Of a DNA stretch of 64,000 nt, positions 31,599-44,173 are shown piece after piece. Under the pieces are notes generated by a model that was not told where the DNA came from, searched no databases, and worked only from the letters and a program-made list of their open reading frames with translations. How positions within the stretch are numbered: position 1 is the first letter of the stretch; every line of letters begins with the position of its first letter. Source of the DNA: Nymphaea colorata. Lineage: Eukaryota > Streptophyta > Magnoliopsida > Nymphaeales > Nymphaeaceae. The stretch spans positions 33,598,769-33,662,768 of the forward strand of contig NC_045138.2 of assembly GCF_008831285.2 (NCBI RefSeq). Reading direction: 5' to 3'. The translations under genes and the position numbers were made by a program.

Positions 31599-33109
31599 CC
31601 TCGTTGGCGTTTGCCCCTGTGTGGTGCGGAGTCTGCAGAGACAGAAAGAGAGAGGGAGAAGAAGGAGAGAGAGGGGCTTTGCTTGATTTTACCGTACAAG
31701 GTGGGTTGGGCTTATAATTGCGGCCGACGGCAATTTTGTAATGACGCAAACGCCCTCGGTACAAAGTATCGACTCGGCCACCAATTCGGAACACGTTGAT
31801 AGATGGACCGGACTAATCTTAAAGTAGAACGGGATTCAAATCTGAAATCCGATAATAAAAATTTAACAGGATTCTAAAACCAATTGAATCCATTAGGAAA
31901 ATCGATTTCATTTATTGATTAGGTTCAGTTTTCATTATCAAATCTGACAAATCAGATCCAGATTTAAAAATAGCAATACTAGATTTTCTACTTGAACTTT
32001 TTACTATAGCAAATTCCTTTTTCTTTGTGATTTTATGTTTTTTTATTTCGCTTTCACGCTCGGCGGCTGTAGCAATCAAGGTTTAAAGATCTCGTGTGAA
32101 TACAACCCAAGAACCGAGAGTTCAACGAAGGGAAAAAAGAAAAAAAGAGAGTTCCAAAGAAAAGTCGTAAGAACGATATTGAATGGGAGTATCGAAGAAA
32201 AAAAGGTTTTTTTGAAAGAGTAGAAACAAGACCCTTGCAATTGTTTTATGAGAGGGCTAAATTATGTTTTCAAAATTTTAATAGGAGAAAACTATAATTC
32301 TTTTAAAAAAATGTATAGAAGAAATAAAATTTTTTAAAATTTACATGTGAATTTTTTTTATGAGAATTGAGAAAACCACACTCCAGTTGGGGGACTTTAT
32401 AGTCCACCTTTCCACTGTTTAGACTTAACTTTTTTAGTTGAAATACGTCAAGAATTCAATAATTTAGTGTTGCCTAACTTAGGCTTGGGCTTACTAGGGG
32501 TAGGCCCTGAACCTTTTTTTTTTTAAATAAATAAATTAGTTCATGTTGCCTTTCGGCTTTTAAGATTTTTTTTTTTCTTTTTCATTGATTAGATGAGCAT
32601 GTAATATGTAGGGATTGACAAGTCCAACCGTGAGTTTGCACTTGGAGACAAACTTTTTCTTTTGCTATTTTAAATATAGTCGACTGCCTGCTTTGCTCCC
32701 TTGACTAAGTTTTACGAAAATGAGGTTTCTATTATATTACTCGAAAAATAATTGCTCGGTAGCTACTTAGGCATCGTTTTGTCAACTCATTTCCTCTCTC
32801 TTTTAATTGTGACGTTTTTGTTTTTGAAAAAAAAAAAGTGACGAATAAAAAATCAGAAAGTAATTTCAGATACCAAGACAAGCACAGGAGATTTATCAAC
32901 AGAAATATCGCAAGAATGCTTATTAAATCAGAAAAAACATATAAAAAAAGAATTATATATATATTAAAAAGGCCTTGGTAGTTGGTCGCACGCAGACGCA
33001 GCATGCGACTCGGAAGCCACAAATAATCGCGAAAACCGAGACGACTTCGAGGGACAGTTTCGTCATTTAGGTACCGTCATAGGCCTATGGTCGCACTTCA
33101 GTGACATCA

Positions 33110-33128
33110 GGGAGGGAGGGAGGGAGGG
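33110..33128. repeat. (GGGA)n short tandem repeat
   Basis: Almost five GGGA units followed by TCCCCC. Confidence 0.85.
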
Positions 33129-34185
33129 TCCCCCGACGTAATTTTCCGAAATTCCGGTGGCACATTTCCACTTTGACTTTCTTACGTTTCTTGTGGCTCT
33201 TAGCGTCTCAACCCTGCGATGCGAGCCCCGCAACGCAACGGTAAAAAAAATGGAAAATCAAGGAGCTTTTAAAAAACAAAATTCAAGTGAAACCCGAAAG
33301 TTTCTTCATATTTTGGAAACCCGCGGGATACAGAAAGGACTTTTGGCCCCAAATAGATTGTCAGAGAATTATGAACCAACACGAAACGCTGCTTTTTTGT
33401 TTCATGGTTCCAATCTTTCCATCTAGATTCGACCAAACGTCTAACAGTCAATCAAAACATGGATACTTGTATTATTTTTTAATAGAAACGAACGTGCAGA
33501 ATTAGTTTGCTTTCACATCTCCTATTTGAAATGTTGAACGAGTAGGGGGTGGGACACAAAACGTTTCAAAATAAAAGAAATTGGTGGTGGAGTGTGGTTG
33601 TAATTATTTTTCCTAAACTAAACTCGCTTCACTTGCCCATGAGAGAAAAAGAAGTCGAGTTCGATTAACAGATAGAATATTAGAATCAGCTTTCTGAGAG
33701 AACATACAATGACGTCGAAAATTGTAAAACTGGGGGGCGGAGAAGAGAAAAGTTTGACAATGGAGGGGAAGCATTAAGCAAAGCCCGTGATCCGTTAGGT
33801 CTGCCTCGGGCGGACGCTTCCAGAACCCCAGCATTTCCGCGTCGTCCAAACCGCCACCAGAAACCCACTGAATTACAAAACTAACACCACTTTCTCGCTC
33901 GCGGAAGGAGAACTCTGCACGCAATTCCGCGGGATTCGATCTCGGGGCGTCGGTGAGCCAGCAACCATTGTCCATTGACCGTGACGGTGACGTTGCATGA
34001 TCGGTGGGCCACAGACGTTCTCCGTCCAAATCATCGGGGAGTTTTCCGTAAATTCGCGAATTCATTTAAAAGTGGCGTTGGCGTTAAAAATAGTTGCCGT
34101 TGAAAATAAACGGGATATGGCGGTCCCTGCCTTCGAGGGGCGTTCTTGTCGTTTTCTGTGATCTGGCTTGGACCCGATCCGGTTT

Positions 34186-34210
34186 CGGGTCGGGTCGGGT
34201 CGGGTCGGGT
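34186..34210. repeat. (CGGGT)5 short tandem repeat
   Basis: Five perfect CGGGT units, next to GACCCGATCCGG, a phrase type that recurs in dispersed repeats of this window. Confidence 0.9.
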
Positions 34211-34897
34211 CTCCGCTGCAAAACGCTTGTGTCGAATCGCTTGAATTTGGATGCAAATCAAATCCAGATCCACCTTAAATAGGAGTGACAATTATTACTC
34301 CGTTCTTTTCGCAATTGAATTTTACGGAACGCAATTTACGGCGGTGGCGGAGTCTGGTGCCCGTTCAGTTGCTGCAGAATTTTCAGTTTTGCCCCTCATA
34401 TTTCAGCGGTATTGTAAACACAGATCACTTGTGTTGTTTGAGAAACATTCCTACAAAGACACAATTATTGTTTATTACGCTTCATGCAGTCATATACGCA
34501 CGCTTCACAGAAAAATCATTGGAGAAGTCTGCGCTCTTTTCTTATCTGCACAGCTTATCTAATGAGGAGACCAATTTAGTTTTATAAAATACATTTAATT
34601 AGAGCTGAGTTCAGTGCAGTTTTATTTTATGTTACTTTTGGCAGCAAGAACATCAACTGTCTTATGGATTTGTTTTAAAGATTGAAGTAAGTTTATTGAA
34701 CAATAGTTCAATCTTTAGGACGGACGGGTTTATGAAAAAAGCACAAAAGATCTTTGCTACCAAACCGCCGTTCAAGTATCTATTTTCAAAATTATGTTGA
34801 TTCACTTGCGAATGGAAGAAAGGGAGAGATGAGTCCAAATTCTCCACCTAAAAATATAAAAAGTGAAGTGTTAGATGGATGGTAGCAGAGTGGAATA

Positions 34898-34906
34898 TGA
34901 TATATA
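34898..34906 (+). promoter_or_regulatory. TATA-like box ahead of a small open frame
   Basis: GATATATAC lies about 120 bases before the ATG at 35023, with a purine-rich leader between. The spacing is promoter-like; there is no independent support. Confidence 0.2.
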
Positions 34907-35022
34907 CGTTGGAAAGCGGAGAGACTGGCGACGATTAATGGCGAGGGCAAGGCAAAGCGCGTGGTTGGAGAGAGTCATAAAGCAGCGGGCTACTTGTTGA
35001 CTTGAGCGTGAGAGCCCCCGCC

Positions 35023-35145
35023 ATGGAGGAAAAGAAGGAAGGAAGCTTCCCCGCCGACGCGGTTTCTTATCGGCCACGCCACAAAACCCGCCGGCCTCCT
35101 ATGTCAAAAACATCCGGCACCACCGGCCCTTCCCCGCCCCTTTGA
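35023..35145 (+). CDS. Candidate 40-residue basic peptide, unidentified
   Basis: ATG in a near-ideal plant context (CCCGCCATGGAGG) opens 40 codons to TGA at 35143-35145. The product starts MEEKKEGSFPADAV, has a basic middle (SYRPRHKTRRPP) and ends SGTTGPSPPL. It has no cysteine, signal peptide or membrane helix, and is GC-rich within AT-rich DNA. A TATA-like box lies 120 bases upstream. I know no matching family. It might be a first exon, a small protein gene, or chance. Confidence 0.2.
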   Translation: MEEKKEGSFPADAVSYRPRHKTRRPPMSKTSGTTGPSPPL

Positions 35146-37109
35146 TTTTGTTTCTTAATCCCAGGGATTCCAAGGCTCTGTAAATTAGCCGACGGCATTT
35201 TTCAATCTACGAGAGATTTTGATTTCTTCAGATACATTCTATTTGATCAAATTCATACCCTTTTTTTTTTCGCTGGTCTTCTCTAAAACAGACGACGAAT
35301 TATCAGTCGCTTGTTAAGTTTTGACAAAAGAGAGAGATTTGATTTTCATGTGTTTTTCTTTCTTCTTCTTCTTCGAGTTACTGAGGTGATGGGCGATCAA
35401 ATGACAGGCGAGTGTCGAAATAGAAGAACGAAGTAATTCCAAGAGGAAGGAAGAAATTTGTTCAATGATTATATGGTTCCTGCATACGACATATAAGCCG
35501 CCGTATCCAAGTTACTTTAGCAATGTGTTCGTTTTTCCTAGTACGAGCGACAGTTTATGCTTTCTCTGGCAGTACCTTTCATCCTTTCGTTTTACGAAAT
35601 TCCGTCCTAAAATATGACATTCCGGCGCATACGTCCTGCTACTACATTCGATCCTTGAATCAAGGAAAGAAGCCTTTATCTCGCTGAAAGTTTCATGAAT
35701 TATTATGATCGAGTCTCTCACTCTCTCTCTCCCCCTTCTCTGTAATCAAATGACGTCAATTATGGATCCGACCCAAGTATCTAGATCAAAAAGAGAAGAA
35801 GAAAAATTCAGTTGTAGTTTTGAAATTTGGTTTGATAAGTTATTATTATTATTTTTTTATGATAAGTGGCCTTGCATTAGCTATTCTATTATCATGAAAG
35901 GCTAGGTTATGCTACGCTGCCGTAATTACGATCAAGAGTATGCGCATAAGCTTGTTTAGGGAACAACCAAGGGATACGTCACGAATTTTTACTATCGAAC
36001 TTACACCTTCATTCACATCTTGAACAAAAATGGGGCTCTCCGTTCTTTCTCTTTCAATTAATAGTCTTTGTAATTGGGATAAAATTTTTGTTCGTTTATC
36101 GATTTAACAACGCATCCAAATTATCTGAACAGTGTTTGATGATTATACTGAAACCAAGTTAAAAATCTATGTTTTTAACTAATAAAAATTAACGCTATGT
36201 TTCTTGCAATACTTGAATTTTTTTTTTACCAATTAAACAACACAATTGTGAAGTCAAAATTTATATTTTAACAACTAAAAAAAGTTATTAAACGTCCGAT
36301 ATATAGCTGAAAAATATCTTTGTTATTTTCGCCACTGCAAAGATGCGGCGTTTCGCGGGAAGCGGGGTTTTTCCAGGAGAGAGGGAAGCATGCAGAAGGC
36401 TGCCGGGCGATTAGGCAGAAGGGGAAAAAGAAGAGGAAGATGAGTTGCGAAGATGCAAAGAGTCGTCCTCTACGGGTGCACCATCCATTGGGAAGTTACA
36501 GAAAGAGAAGATGGTTCTCCTGCTCAGTGTTTCTTCTAGGAAGAACAGGGGCAAGCGAAGGAAGAAGATCCACAAGAACAGCCAATCGTGAATGTCATTC
36601 TGCTTTTTCCGAACCGAAGGTATGCAGTTAGTCTCTTCCTGCAGCAGCGTGCTCTTCTTTCCGGTTGTTGCCCGGAGAGGCGAAGACTGACAGAAATGTG
36701 CGAGTTATCGAGCTCGATGGGCAGTTATGTCTTCTTCTCTTCACTCCTTAACCTACTTCCCTGGTTACCGGTGGATTACACTGGCAAATCATGGGTCAGC
36801 CACCAGACAATCCGATCTTTACACAGGAGCGAGTCTATCCTTTTGCCAAGGTTGACGATTAAGAGTCCAGATAAGGGTGCTTCTTGATGTGACTGGTGGC
36901 GCTTGTCGTTTTGGTTGCGTACCATTTTCAAAATCAAGACGGTACAGAGGACTAACGTGTTGGGGACTGAAGAAACCAGGGCTTGCGTCGCTCCTGGTTT
37001 CATTTCTGCCATATTTATATGGACAACTTGGTGAAAGTTTTTCCCTTCTTGATGGAGACACGGAAGGGGTATGTTTCATGCAGAAATTTCCTTTTGAGTA
37101 GTTTTGTTT

Positions 37110-37172
37110 TAACATCCACAAAAGCCCACAATCAGACAGATTACCATCTGATTGTGAGTTTTGTAGATGTTA
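37110..37172. repeat. Near-perfect inverted repeat (hairpin, 26-bp arms)
   Basis: Left arm 37110-37136 (TAACATCCACAAAAG...) pairs with 37147-37172 (...CTTTTGTAGATGTTA type on the other side); all but 2-3 of the arm bases match, with a 10-base loop. It could be a tiny foldback element or a small-RNA-like hairpin. Confidence 0.7.
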
Positions 37173-39066
37173 ACTGATGTTTTTCTGCAGTTCCTCTGCT
37201 CTAATTCTGGGAAAGAATGATAGTTCCAGGGGTGAAATTTTCGGATGCTCTTATGTCTTTTGTGTTAGAAAGGAACCACTTCTCCAATTACGTTATTTCA
37301 CATGGTGTTTGCGTTATGTGTCATTTCCAATGGTTCGCCGTTATATTTGGAAGACTGAACACTATCCACCACTTCACGCTGAAATTCACATAAAGTTCAA
37401 GATGATGCCTCGAAAGACTACGCCAAGCAATTCTTTTCTGTGAAGGCGAACGATGAAAAATGAGCCTCGGTCGAGGAGCTGTCTATAGTATACAGAGTCT
37501 GGGAGACAAAGACTGAAAGTAACATCAATTATCAAAAAGTAGCAATAGAGAATTGCGGACAACAAAGAAAATGAAACAGTTGAAATAGTGCGAGTCAGAG
37601 AAATTAATGAGGACTTACCATTTTCAGTGGCCAAGATTGTAGAACAGCCTGCGAAGACACCTGATACGACCATTGGTTAAGAAATTCTGGACAGATACTG
37701 AAAGAGAAAGGACAAACCGCATTCTGCAAGAGCAAATAAAACACAAAGAACAGATGCCACCGATCAAATCGTTTGAGCGGAGAAATGGTAACGCTAGACG
37801 TGCAGATCAACGTTCAGATTAATGATTAAACACAACAATTGAGTTGTTTAACCGCAACCTCAAATACGAGGCTTACGAAGTCATCAAGCTGATGCATTAT
37901 TTTCCATCTCATAATATAGAATCCAAAGTACCGGATGGTTCATGTGGTCAGGGGATTTTCTATATTATATTACATAAAGAAAGCCCTTTTATATTACATC
38001 AAGCTGTTCAGGTGCTTCACCTACATAACTACACGCGTTTGAGATGCTTAATTACTTTCTTTCTTTTTTGAATTGTTTGTGGTGAATCATCAGGAGATTT
38101 CTGGAAATGGAATAGTTAATGCCACTACTTTCTCTACAAAATTCTCATTTTTCTTTGATTCTTTGTCGCAGATTATCGACAAGGCTATATATGCGAAACT
38201 AATTTGCTACATAGTTCAACAAGAGAAGGTGTGTCGTATCATTTTCCTTGCATAATTGTGTTTGCACAACGTAACTTATTATGTGATCGACTAAGTTAGA
38301 AGGACATCGTGACAACAGGAGGAGGTTCTATTTTCCAAGTCATAAATTTGGAAACTGCTGTGTGGCCTAATATCAGTTGTTAAAGTTCGTTCATCCATCG
38401 TACTCATGGTGTGTAGTTCTCCATTGAATCAACATGATATTCGGATGTTCACAAGCTTTTGTGGGCACGACCTGTTTTATACATTTTCATTTTCTGAAAG
38501 GCTGTAGTAACGGTAGAGGGCGTTTGATGACAGGAATACTGCGTTCTTTGGAATGCAGTTCCTCTGATCAAACTACCTCAAATCACAATATAATTTGAAG
38601 GTTAGACGTGCGAATACTTCCAGAGTGTTTTATTCACATGAAGAAACACTAATTGCAACGAATACTATGATTAATGATATGAACTACAAAATTTATTTAG
38701 ATCTGTCAACACTAACAGTAAGATCAGGCACACAAGGTTAATAAATCACAAATGCATCAAAAATTATCTGCAGGCATAGGTGAATGGTTGCTATTGTTAA
38801 CGGAATCGAGACAAGGTGGGTTTGGTATTTGGCTGGTCAGTTTGTTCCACCGAGTGTGTGATATTGGTGGCGTTTTACATTGACAAGGCGTAATGCTAGT
38901 CGTTCGATGTGCATAATCATTAATGTGATGCCAAACCAAAGTAATGGAGTTTTTGAATACTTCAACTTTTGATTCATAAATCTAATATGATTTATGTGGT
39001 GATGAATCCAACTAAAATCCATGAGTGGTGAAACTAAAGATCTTAAGTCAATCTTGAACTTTATGA

Positions 39067-39213
39067 TTTTTTTTAGGGAAATAACTTAATCGTTCGTCCA
39101 GCAATGTAAAACCTAAGGGTCATATCATGCATGGCAGGAGGAAGAGACCGGCGCCTAAAAGATTTAAACCAGTGACCGGCCATCTAGCAGTCACTGACCT
39201 ACCCAAGTGCGCC
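39067..39213 (-). mobile_element. tRNA-derived SINE-like copy
   Basis: Read on the minus strand it begins GGCGCACTTGGGTAGGTCAG (box A-like at 39192-39205), has a box B-like GGTTTAAATC at 39161-39170, then an unrelated body, and ends in an A8 run at 39067-39074. This is the plan of a plant SINE transcribed by RNA polymerase III. Target duplications were not found, so the copy may be old. Confidence 0.45.
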
Positions 39214-39648
39214 GAACTCTTAGGAAACACTTGCAGACCTTGATTTAAGATCGATCTGAAAGTCTTAAACCTCAAATCAAAAGCAATCAAAACGCTTCCT
39301 GAATGGCAGTTCCTCTTATCAAAAAAATGGAAATATGACGATCATTGTATTTCAAGCTGCCGTCTGTTAATTAGACATTCAAGCATAATGCGTCAGCCGT
39401 TAGTAAATCTGATGTACAAATAATTGATTAGTCTCATGACTGATTAGATCGTGTCGAAATTTCGGTGGAATGGGTGCTGACAAAAGTGGCCGGTGTGCTG
39501 CCGTGGAATGGCTTTTCCGGTGTCGATCTAAAGAAGGCAGTTCAATGGAGACTGTAGATCTCACGAAAATTGGGTACTCAGAAACGGTTTGTGTATGCTA
39601 AAAAAAAAAAGAGAATAGTACTAATGAGCGCCAGAGAGGGAAAGAGAC

Positions 39649-39682
39649 ATTAGTCATTGCATGAAATTAGTCATTGCATGAA
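39649..39682. repeat. Perfect 17-bp tandem duplication at the EF-hand gene stop codon
   Basis: ATTAGTCATTGCATGAA occurs at 39649-39665 and again at 39666-39682. The stop codon of the gene lies in the second unit; the protein end is the same with or without the extra unit. Confidence 0.9.
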
Positions 39683-40021
39683 ATCTACAAGCTCTTCGGT
39701 TAAAGACTCCTCGACCAATGTCCACGATCTTCTCATCAGCTCGGGGCTGAGCCTGACCATGAGGACGCAGAACTCCATCTGGTTGAGCGAGCCGTCGCCG
39801 TCCAGGTCTCCTTCCCTCACCATCTGCACGGCTTCTTCGTCCGTCATCCCTTTCATCCCTAGCGCCGCCGCGGCGTTCCTCCTCAGGCTGTCCGGCGTGA
39901 TCAGCCCCTTCTGCGGATCCATCAGAAGCCTGAACCCATTGCACAGCTCCTCCATCAGCCCTTCCGCCCCCAACTTCTCCCCCATCACCGGCAGCAGATC
40001 CTCGAAGCAGCTCTCCTCCAT
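39671..40021 (-). CDS. Single-EF-hand calcium-binding protein, KIC/PBP1-like (second copy)
   Basis: Paralogue of the gene at 16045, in the opposite orientation 23 kb away. Intronless, 116 aa, start ATG at 40019-40021 (MEESCFEDLLPVMGEKLG). The frame is open further upstream but has no ATG there, and homology starts at this Met. One canonical EF-hand loop at residues 72-83 (DLDGDGSLNQME) is followed by FCVLMVRLSPE. Its C-terminus (...EESLTEELVDFMQ) keeps the LTxEL segment seen in Arabidopsis KIC, which the other copy has lost, so this copy looks closer to the ancestral form. Likely role: calcium sensor that binds a kinesin-like or AGC-kinase partner, inferred from the family. Confidence 0.92.
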   Translation of the reverse strand: MEESCFEDLLPVMGEKLGAEGLMEELCNGFRLLMDPQKGLITPDSLRRNAAAALGMKGMTDEEAVQMVREGDLDGDGSLNQMEFCVLMVRLSPELMRRSWTLVEESLTEELVDFMQ

Positions 40022-40121
40022 GTGGGCAGCGATCGTTTGAACCAAAACTTCAAAAACAGAGAGAGATGGATTGATTCCGGCGGGATGGGACAGAGGCAAA
40101 GTGGGGAAGGGCGCGAGGCCA

Positions 40122-40129
40122 TAATATAG
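40122..40129 (-). promoter_or_regulatory. TATA-like box of the second EF-hand gene
   Basis: CTATATTAT on the minus strand, about 100 bases before the ATG, a usual spacing. Confidence 0.4.
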
Positions 40130-41534
40130 GGAAAGAATGGAAGGATGAACGAAGGATTGCCAGCCAAGTTACAGAATGTGAGGAGAGAGAGTCGGTGGTG
40201 GTGGTGGGTGTGCCTCTAGAATTCCGTGTTGACGATTTCTTCCGCCGCTTCACCTTTTTCCTGTGAAGTTTCTCTGTTTGGCCTCGTAAACGCCTACTTG
40301 TTTGCCAATCAAAGGTTGGTTTTGACCCACTACCGACCCTTCTTGCTTATCTAACTCCGCCTCATCCGTAATGGCAGCGCCATGGATAAAGCTCAGGCAT
40401 ACTTTAACTCGTCCATCTTCATGTCTTCAATTTGATTGATACCTTCCACGTTTTGCTCAAAGAACGTCAGTACCTCCATATTTTGAAAGTCAGTTCTTAG
40501 TTCTTACCAGAGCATAACTCATAATCCAGCTTGGATTCGGCTGCATGTTTGAAAGTGGATCCGGATTCGGCTATGAATTTAAAAGACAAAATTCAAATAG
40601 CATTCCATAGTGAATTTAAAATCTTGATTCACATATGATACAAATACTTTTTATTCATACCAATCTGAATAAGAATCAGATTATATGAACATTTTGATGA
40701 GTCAAATATGCTAACAACATTAATATTCCTGATCACCGACCTCCAAATGGCCCCTAATTCTGACCGGATTTGGGGTCCTCTGGAACTTGCCATGAAATCG
40801 GAAAATTCTTGGTTAGCACGCAAGGATCTAGTCGGTTGAGATGACATCTTTTTCTGGAGCGTGACGTAACGGATGAGGCAACGAGCAGGTTAAAAGCAGT
40901 TTTTTACTCCAGATATTAACTTGGGACACGAATCAGATCACAACCCCAGAAGAAGAATTCGATGTAAATGCAATATCAATGCTTGCATCCGTGCAAATTC
41001 ATCATCTAAAAAAGATCATTGTAGGGATCGTACCCTGATCCAGATCTGGATATGCTGTTCAGTTTTCAGGGTCCGGATTGGATGTTCGAACTATAATCCC
41101 ATCTCCTTAGTTTGTCTAATACAGAAAGGGGGAAATTGACAAAACGTTTTAAAATGATTTAAGAAAATAAAAACCCACGATCGCAAGAATGAAACTCAAA
41201 GGAATTGACAGTCCAATGCTAAGTCACAACCATGGGGCAAGAAAGAAGTTGCAGTTTTATCTTTCTGGTTGACTTTGCCTCGTTCGGTCAAAGAACCGGG
41301 GCCCAGTAAAACAGGACTCGATCAGCGTCACGCAAGTGGTTCCAATTTGGTTTGACCATATTGTCAATGACCGAATTTAATGTTCACAACCCATTTTGCT
41401 GTCAAAGCTTTATAGCAAAGGGGATGAGAATGCTAATTAAATGGTCCGACCGATATGAAGACCGCCAACCCAAGCACATATTTTAACTTGTATACTTTGT
41501 GTTAAGAAGGAAACAACAAAAAGTATGCGCTTGT

Positions 41535-41600
41535 GGGTTTGACGTTGATCACCTAATCTTACTCATAGATGGGTTTGACGTTGCTCACCTACTCATAAAT
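41535..41600. repeat. Imperfect tandem duplication, 36 and 30 bp
   Basis: GGGTTTGACGTTGATCACCT... at 41535-41570 recurs at 41571-41600 with one substitution in the first part and a six-base gap (AATCTT absent in the second unit). Confidence 0.85.
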
Positions 41601-42774
41601 ATCATCTATATTTAAAAGAATAAGTTTTTTTTTTTTTTTTTGTAAATGGAATTTCAAATAAAGTGCTTTAAAAATCTTTAGTTTGCGTTAATACAAATTT
41701 ATCAAAAATTATTTAAATTATGTACCCTGTTTGAGCACAAATATACTTTCATTTACCCTTTTACTTTTTTGGGTTGGATATATGTAGCATAGTTGATCGG
41801 ACTGGTTAGAGCTGAGAAACCGCTGCGAACGATGAAATTGCAGTACCCAAGTTGATGGGTATACCAAACCTCACTCAAATTCTCAAAACAACCCAAGGAT
41901 AGAAAGGGTGATAATAATAAAAAAAAAATAGTTAACGTGCTTTTAAAACGTGTTATTATGTTCCAATATAGAATAAAAGAAGGGATTAAATCATATTATT
42001 AATTTTTTATATTAATGAAATTGCACAAAATTTAAAATTATGACGGTAAACAGCCTTCAATCCTGATGATGGGATTCAAGGGGATGTGCGATTGAGGTGC
42101 AACAATCCGAGGGTGGGGTTGACGGAGTGGAAGAAAAACGCCGTTGTTATCAACGTGGAAAACAAAACGTCGACATTTCTTAGGCGATATCGTGTTCTCA
42201 CTTGGACCGTTGACAGAATTAAGTCTGGCACATCGATCTGTCGCAAAATGTTACTGTCCTGTTTATTAAGTCAGGCCTTCTTCCCCAATGGGTTGGTAAG
42301 GGTAATGGATAATCATATATTGGACGTTGAACTGAAATTTGGAAAGCATAAGAACACAATTTACGTTTAAAGTGCAGTAAATTCTAGTGGGTGAAATTTT
42401 TTTCTTTTGTTTGTGTTCATGAGATCAGGACGTCCAACTAGAAATTAATGGACGGACGATTGAAAAAGAGAGACAATATAAAACTTATGACTTAACCCGG
42501 CCTAGTCATTGATTCAACTTGGATATGTATTATAAAATTTATCTCCCATGATGTAAGTCTACGACATCTCGTTTTTCAAACAACGGTAAACATACATTTA
42601 CTGTGGATGTGTCGAGCACCCCCCCTCTTGCCAATCATTGATAACATTCGAGCACATAAAAAATTTGCTGTCTTTATTCTTTAGTTTTCTGCTTTTGTAT
42701 ATTTTGAGTCGAGTCTGTTTGTTTTTGTTGAGGTTGCAGAGTATGCAGGAGCAAAAAGTTTCATCCATACTTTC

Positions 42775-42801
42775 TATATATATATATATATATATATATA
42801 T
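42775..42801. repeat. (TA)n microsatellite
   Basis: About 13 TA units. Confidence 0.9.
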
Positions 42802-44173
42802 GTAGAATCTCACAATCAAAGATCTCCAGGGAACAAGGTTCTTTACCAAAGTCTTCTTTGGGAACATTTAAAGCCATCTTTTTATTTTTTCTTTGAACTG
42901 AGAATCTATGCACATTAAAATCATTTTCTTTATGCCCTGTCTGCACTATAGAAGTGAAGTGAAGTTGGCGGAAGAAGTGACCTTTAAGCGTAAGATCTTG
43001 ATTGGTCAAAACAAAGCTTCTGTGAAGCAATATCGCCAGTACCATACTACAAAAGTGAACTAATTCTCTGACCCAATCATGTTCCGAACAGTATGAACAT
43101 ATGCCGATTTACACTTTAATTATAATTGAAGAGATTAGCATGAGAATCAAGCATCTATTTGCGCCAATTTAAATGAATTGTCACTATCAAACTTGCTGTT
43201 TTCAAAGAATCCTGCATGGACAAGGTCGGATTGACAAAGTTCTCTCTTCTTTGAATAATAATAATCTTTTCATGACCATGTACACTAATAATGAGCCTCT
43301 CTTGTCAATTGGTACCCTTCCCAACTGGAATTAAGCACTTTCGTTATCAAAATACCTTGAATTCTTAAGCATTGATGCCATAGTGATAATTAGTCTTTTC
43401 GATCAAGCATCATTCTGAATTGTCTACCTCGCTGATCCTCGGTTGCAGATTCTGCCAAATGTACTTTCAAAGGTGTTTTTCAGAGTTACACACTGCAGTA
43501 AAGTCGATTCCTAATGGAAGCCATGTCATTTCCTTGCTTTGTGCAGAACAATAAGTTTGTGCAAGCTTCTTCTGCTGTTTGGTATGTACTTGAGAGTTTC
43601 TTTTTCCCCACGAAGTCCACTGGTAATTCTTGTCCGAATCTATCCCGTAAAAGTAAGCAAGGAACAAGGCAAAATACTGCACCTAATCGTATGAGTTCTT
43701 TCAATTAGAATAGACAACACTAAACATGATCCCCATCTGAATGGAAGTGCGTAGGAGAGGGATGGATGTGCCTTCGGAACTAATTAAGTAAAGTTTCAAC
43801 TATATTCAATTTGGGAACGAAATCAACTCTTTCTTTCACATGTATGATGTGCATATATATATATATATATACACACGTCATTCTAATGCACGCATAAAAT
43901 GTTTTGAGCTCTTGGTCTCCATAAACGCGAAAGGTCTTAACTAAGTTCCAGCATCCAGTTTCATATCTCTAAATCCTAATCTGCGTATGATATCCAACTG
44001 GAGTCCGATAAAGAAGGTAACCATCAGATACGTGCTAATCGGATCTGAACTCGGTTATGCAATTCAGATTTGGTGTTTAAATCTGAATCTGAATCGGATT
44101 AATAGTCCTACTAAGTCAAATCCATTAAACTACTGGACTCAACCAGATCAAATCTGACCATTTATTCCTAGTT

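Larger units (their letters stand above)
31416..39648. other. Long spacer between U-box gene and second EF-hand gene
   Basis: No complete gene recognised. It holds the U-box promoter, a GATCC/GATTCAAATCTG-type dispersed fragment at about 31810-31980, AT-rich DNA, short GGGA and CGGGT repeats, a small frame at 35023 with a promoter-like leader, a hairpin at 37110-37172, purine-rich DNA with many short frames at 36340-36620, and a tRNA-derived SINE-like copy at 39067-39213. Confidence 0.4.

Noticed and set aside
33613-34065. A 150-codon minus-strand frame with ATG
   Set aside because: No domain recognised, composition drifts toward AT at the 3' end, and no introns or partner exons were found. 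It is left out as probably chance.
43486-43704. Two overlapping minus-strand frames of about 72 codons
   Set aside because: One looked protein-like but has no ATG at its head and no known motif.
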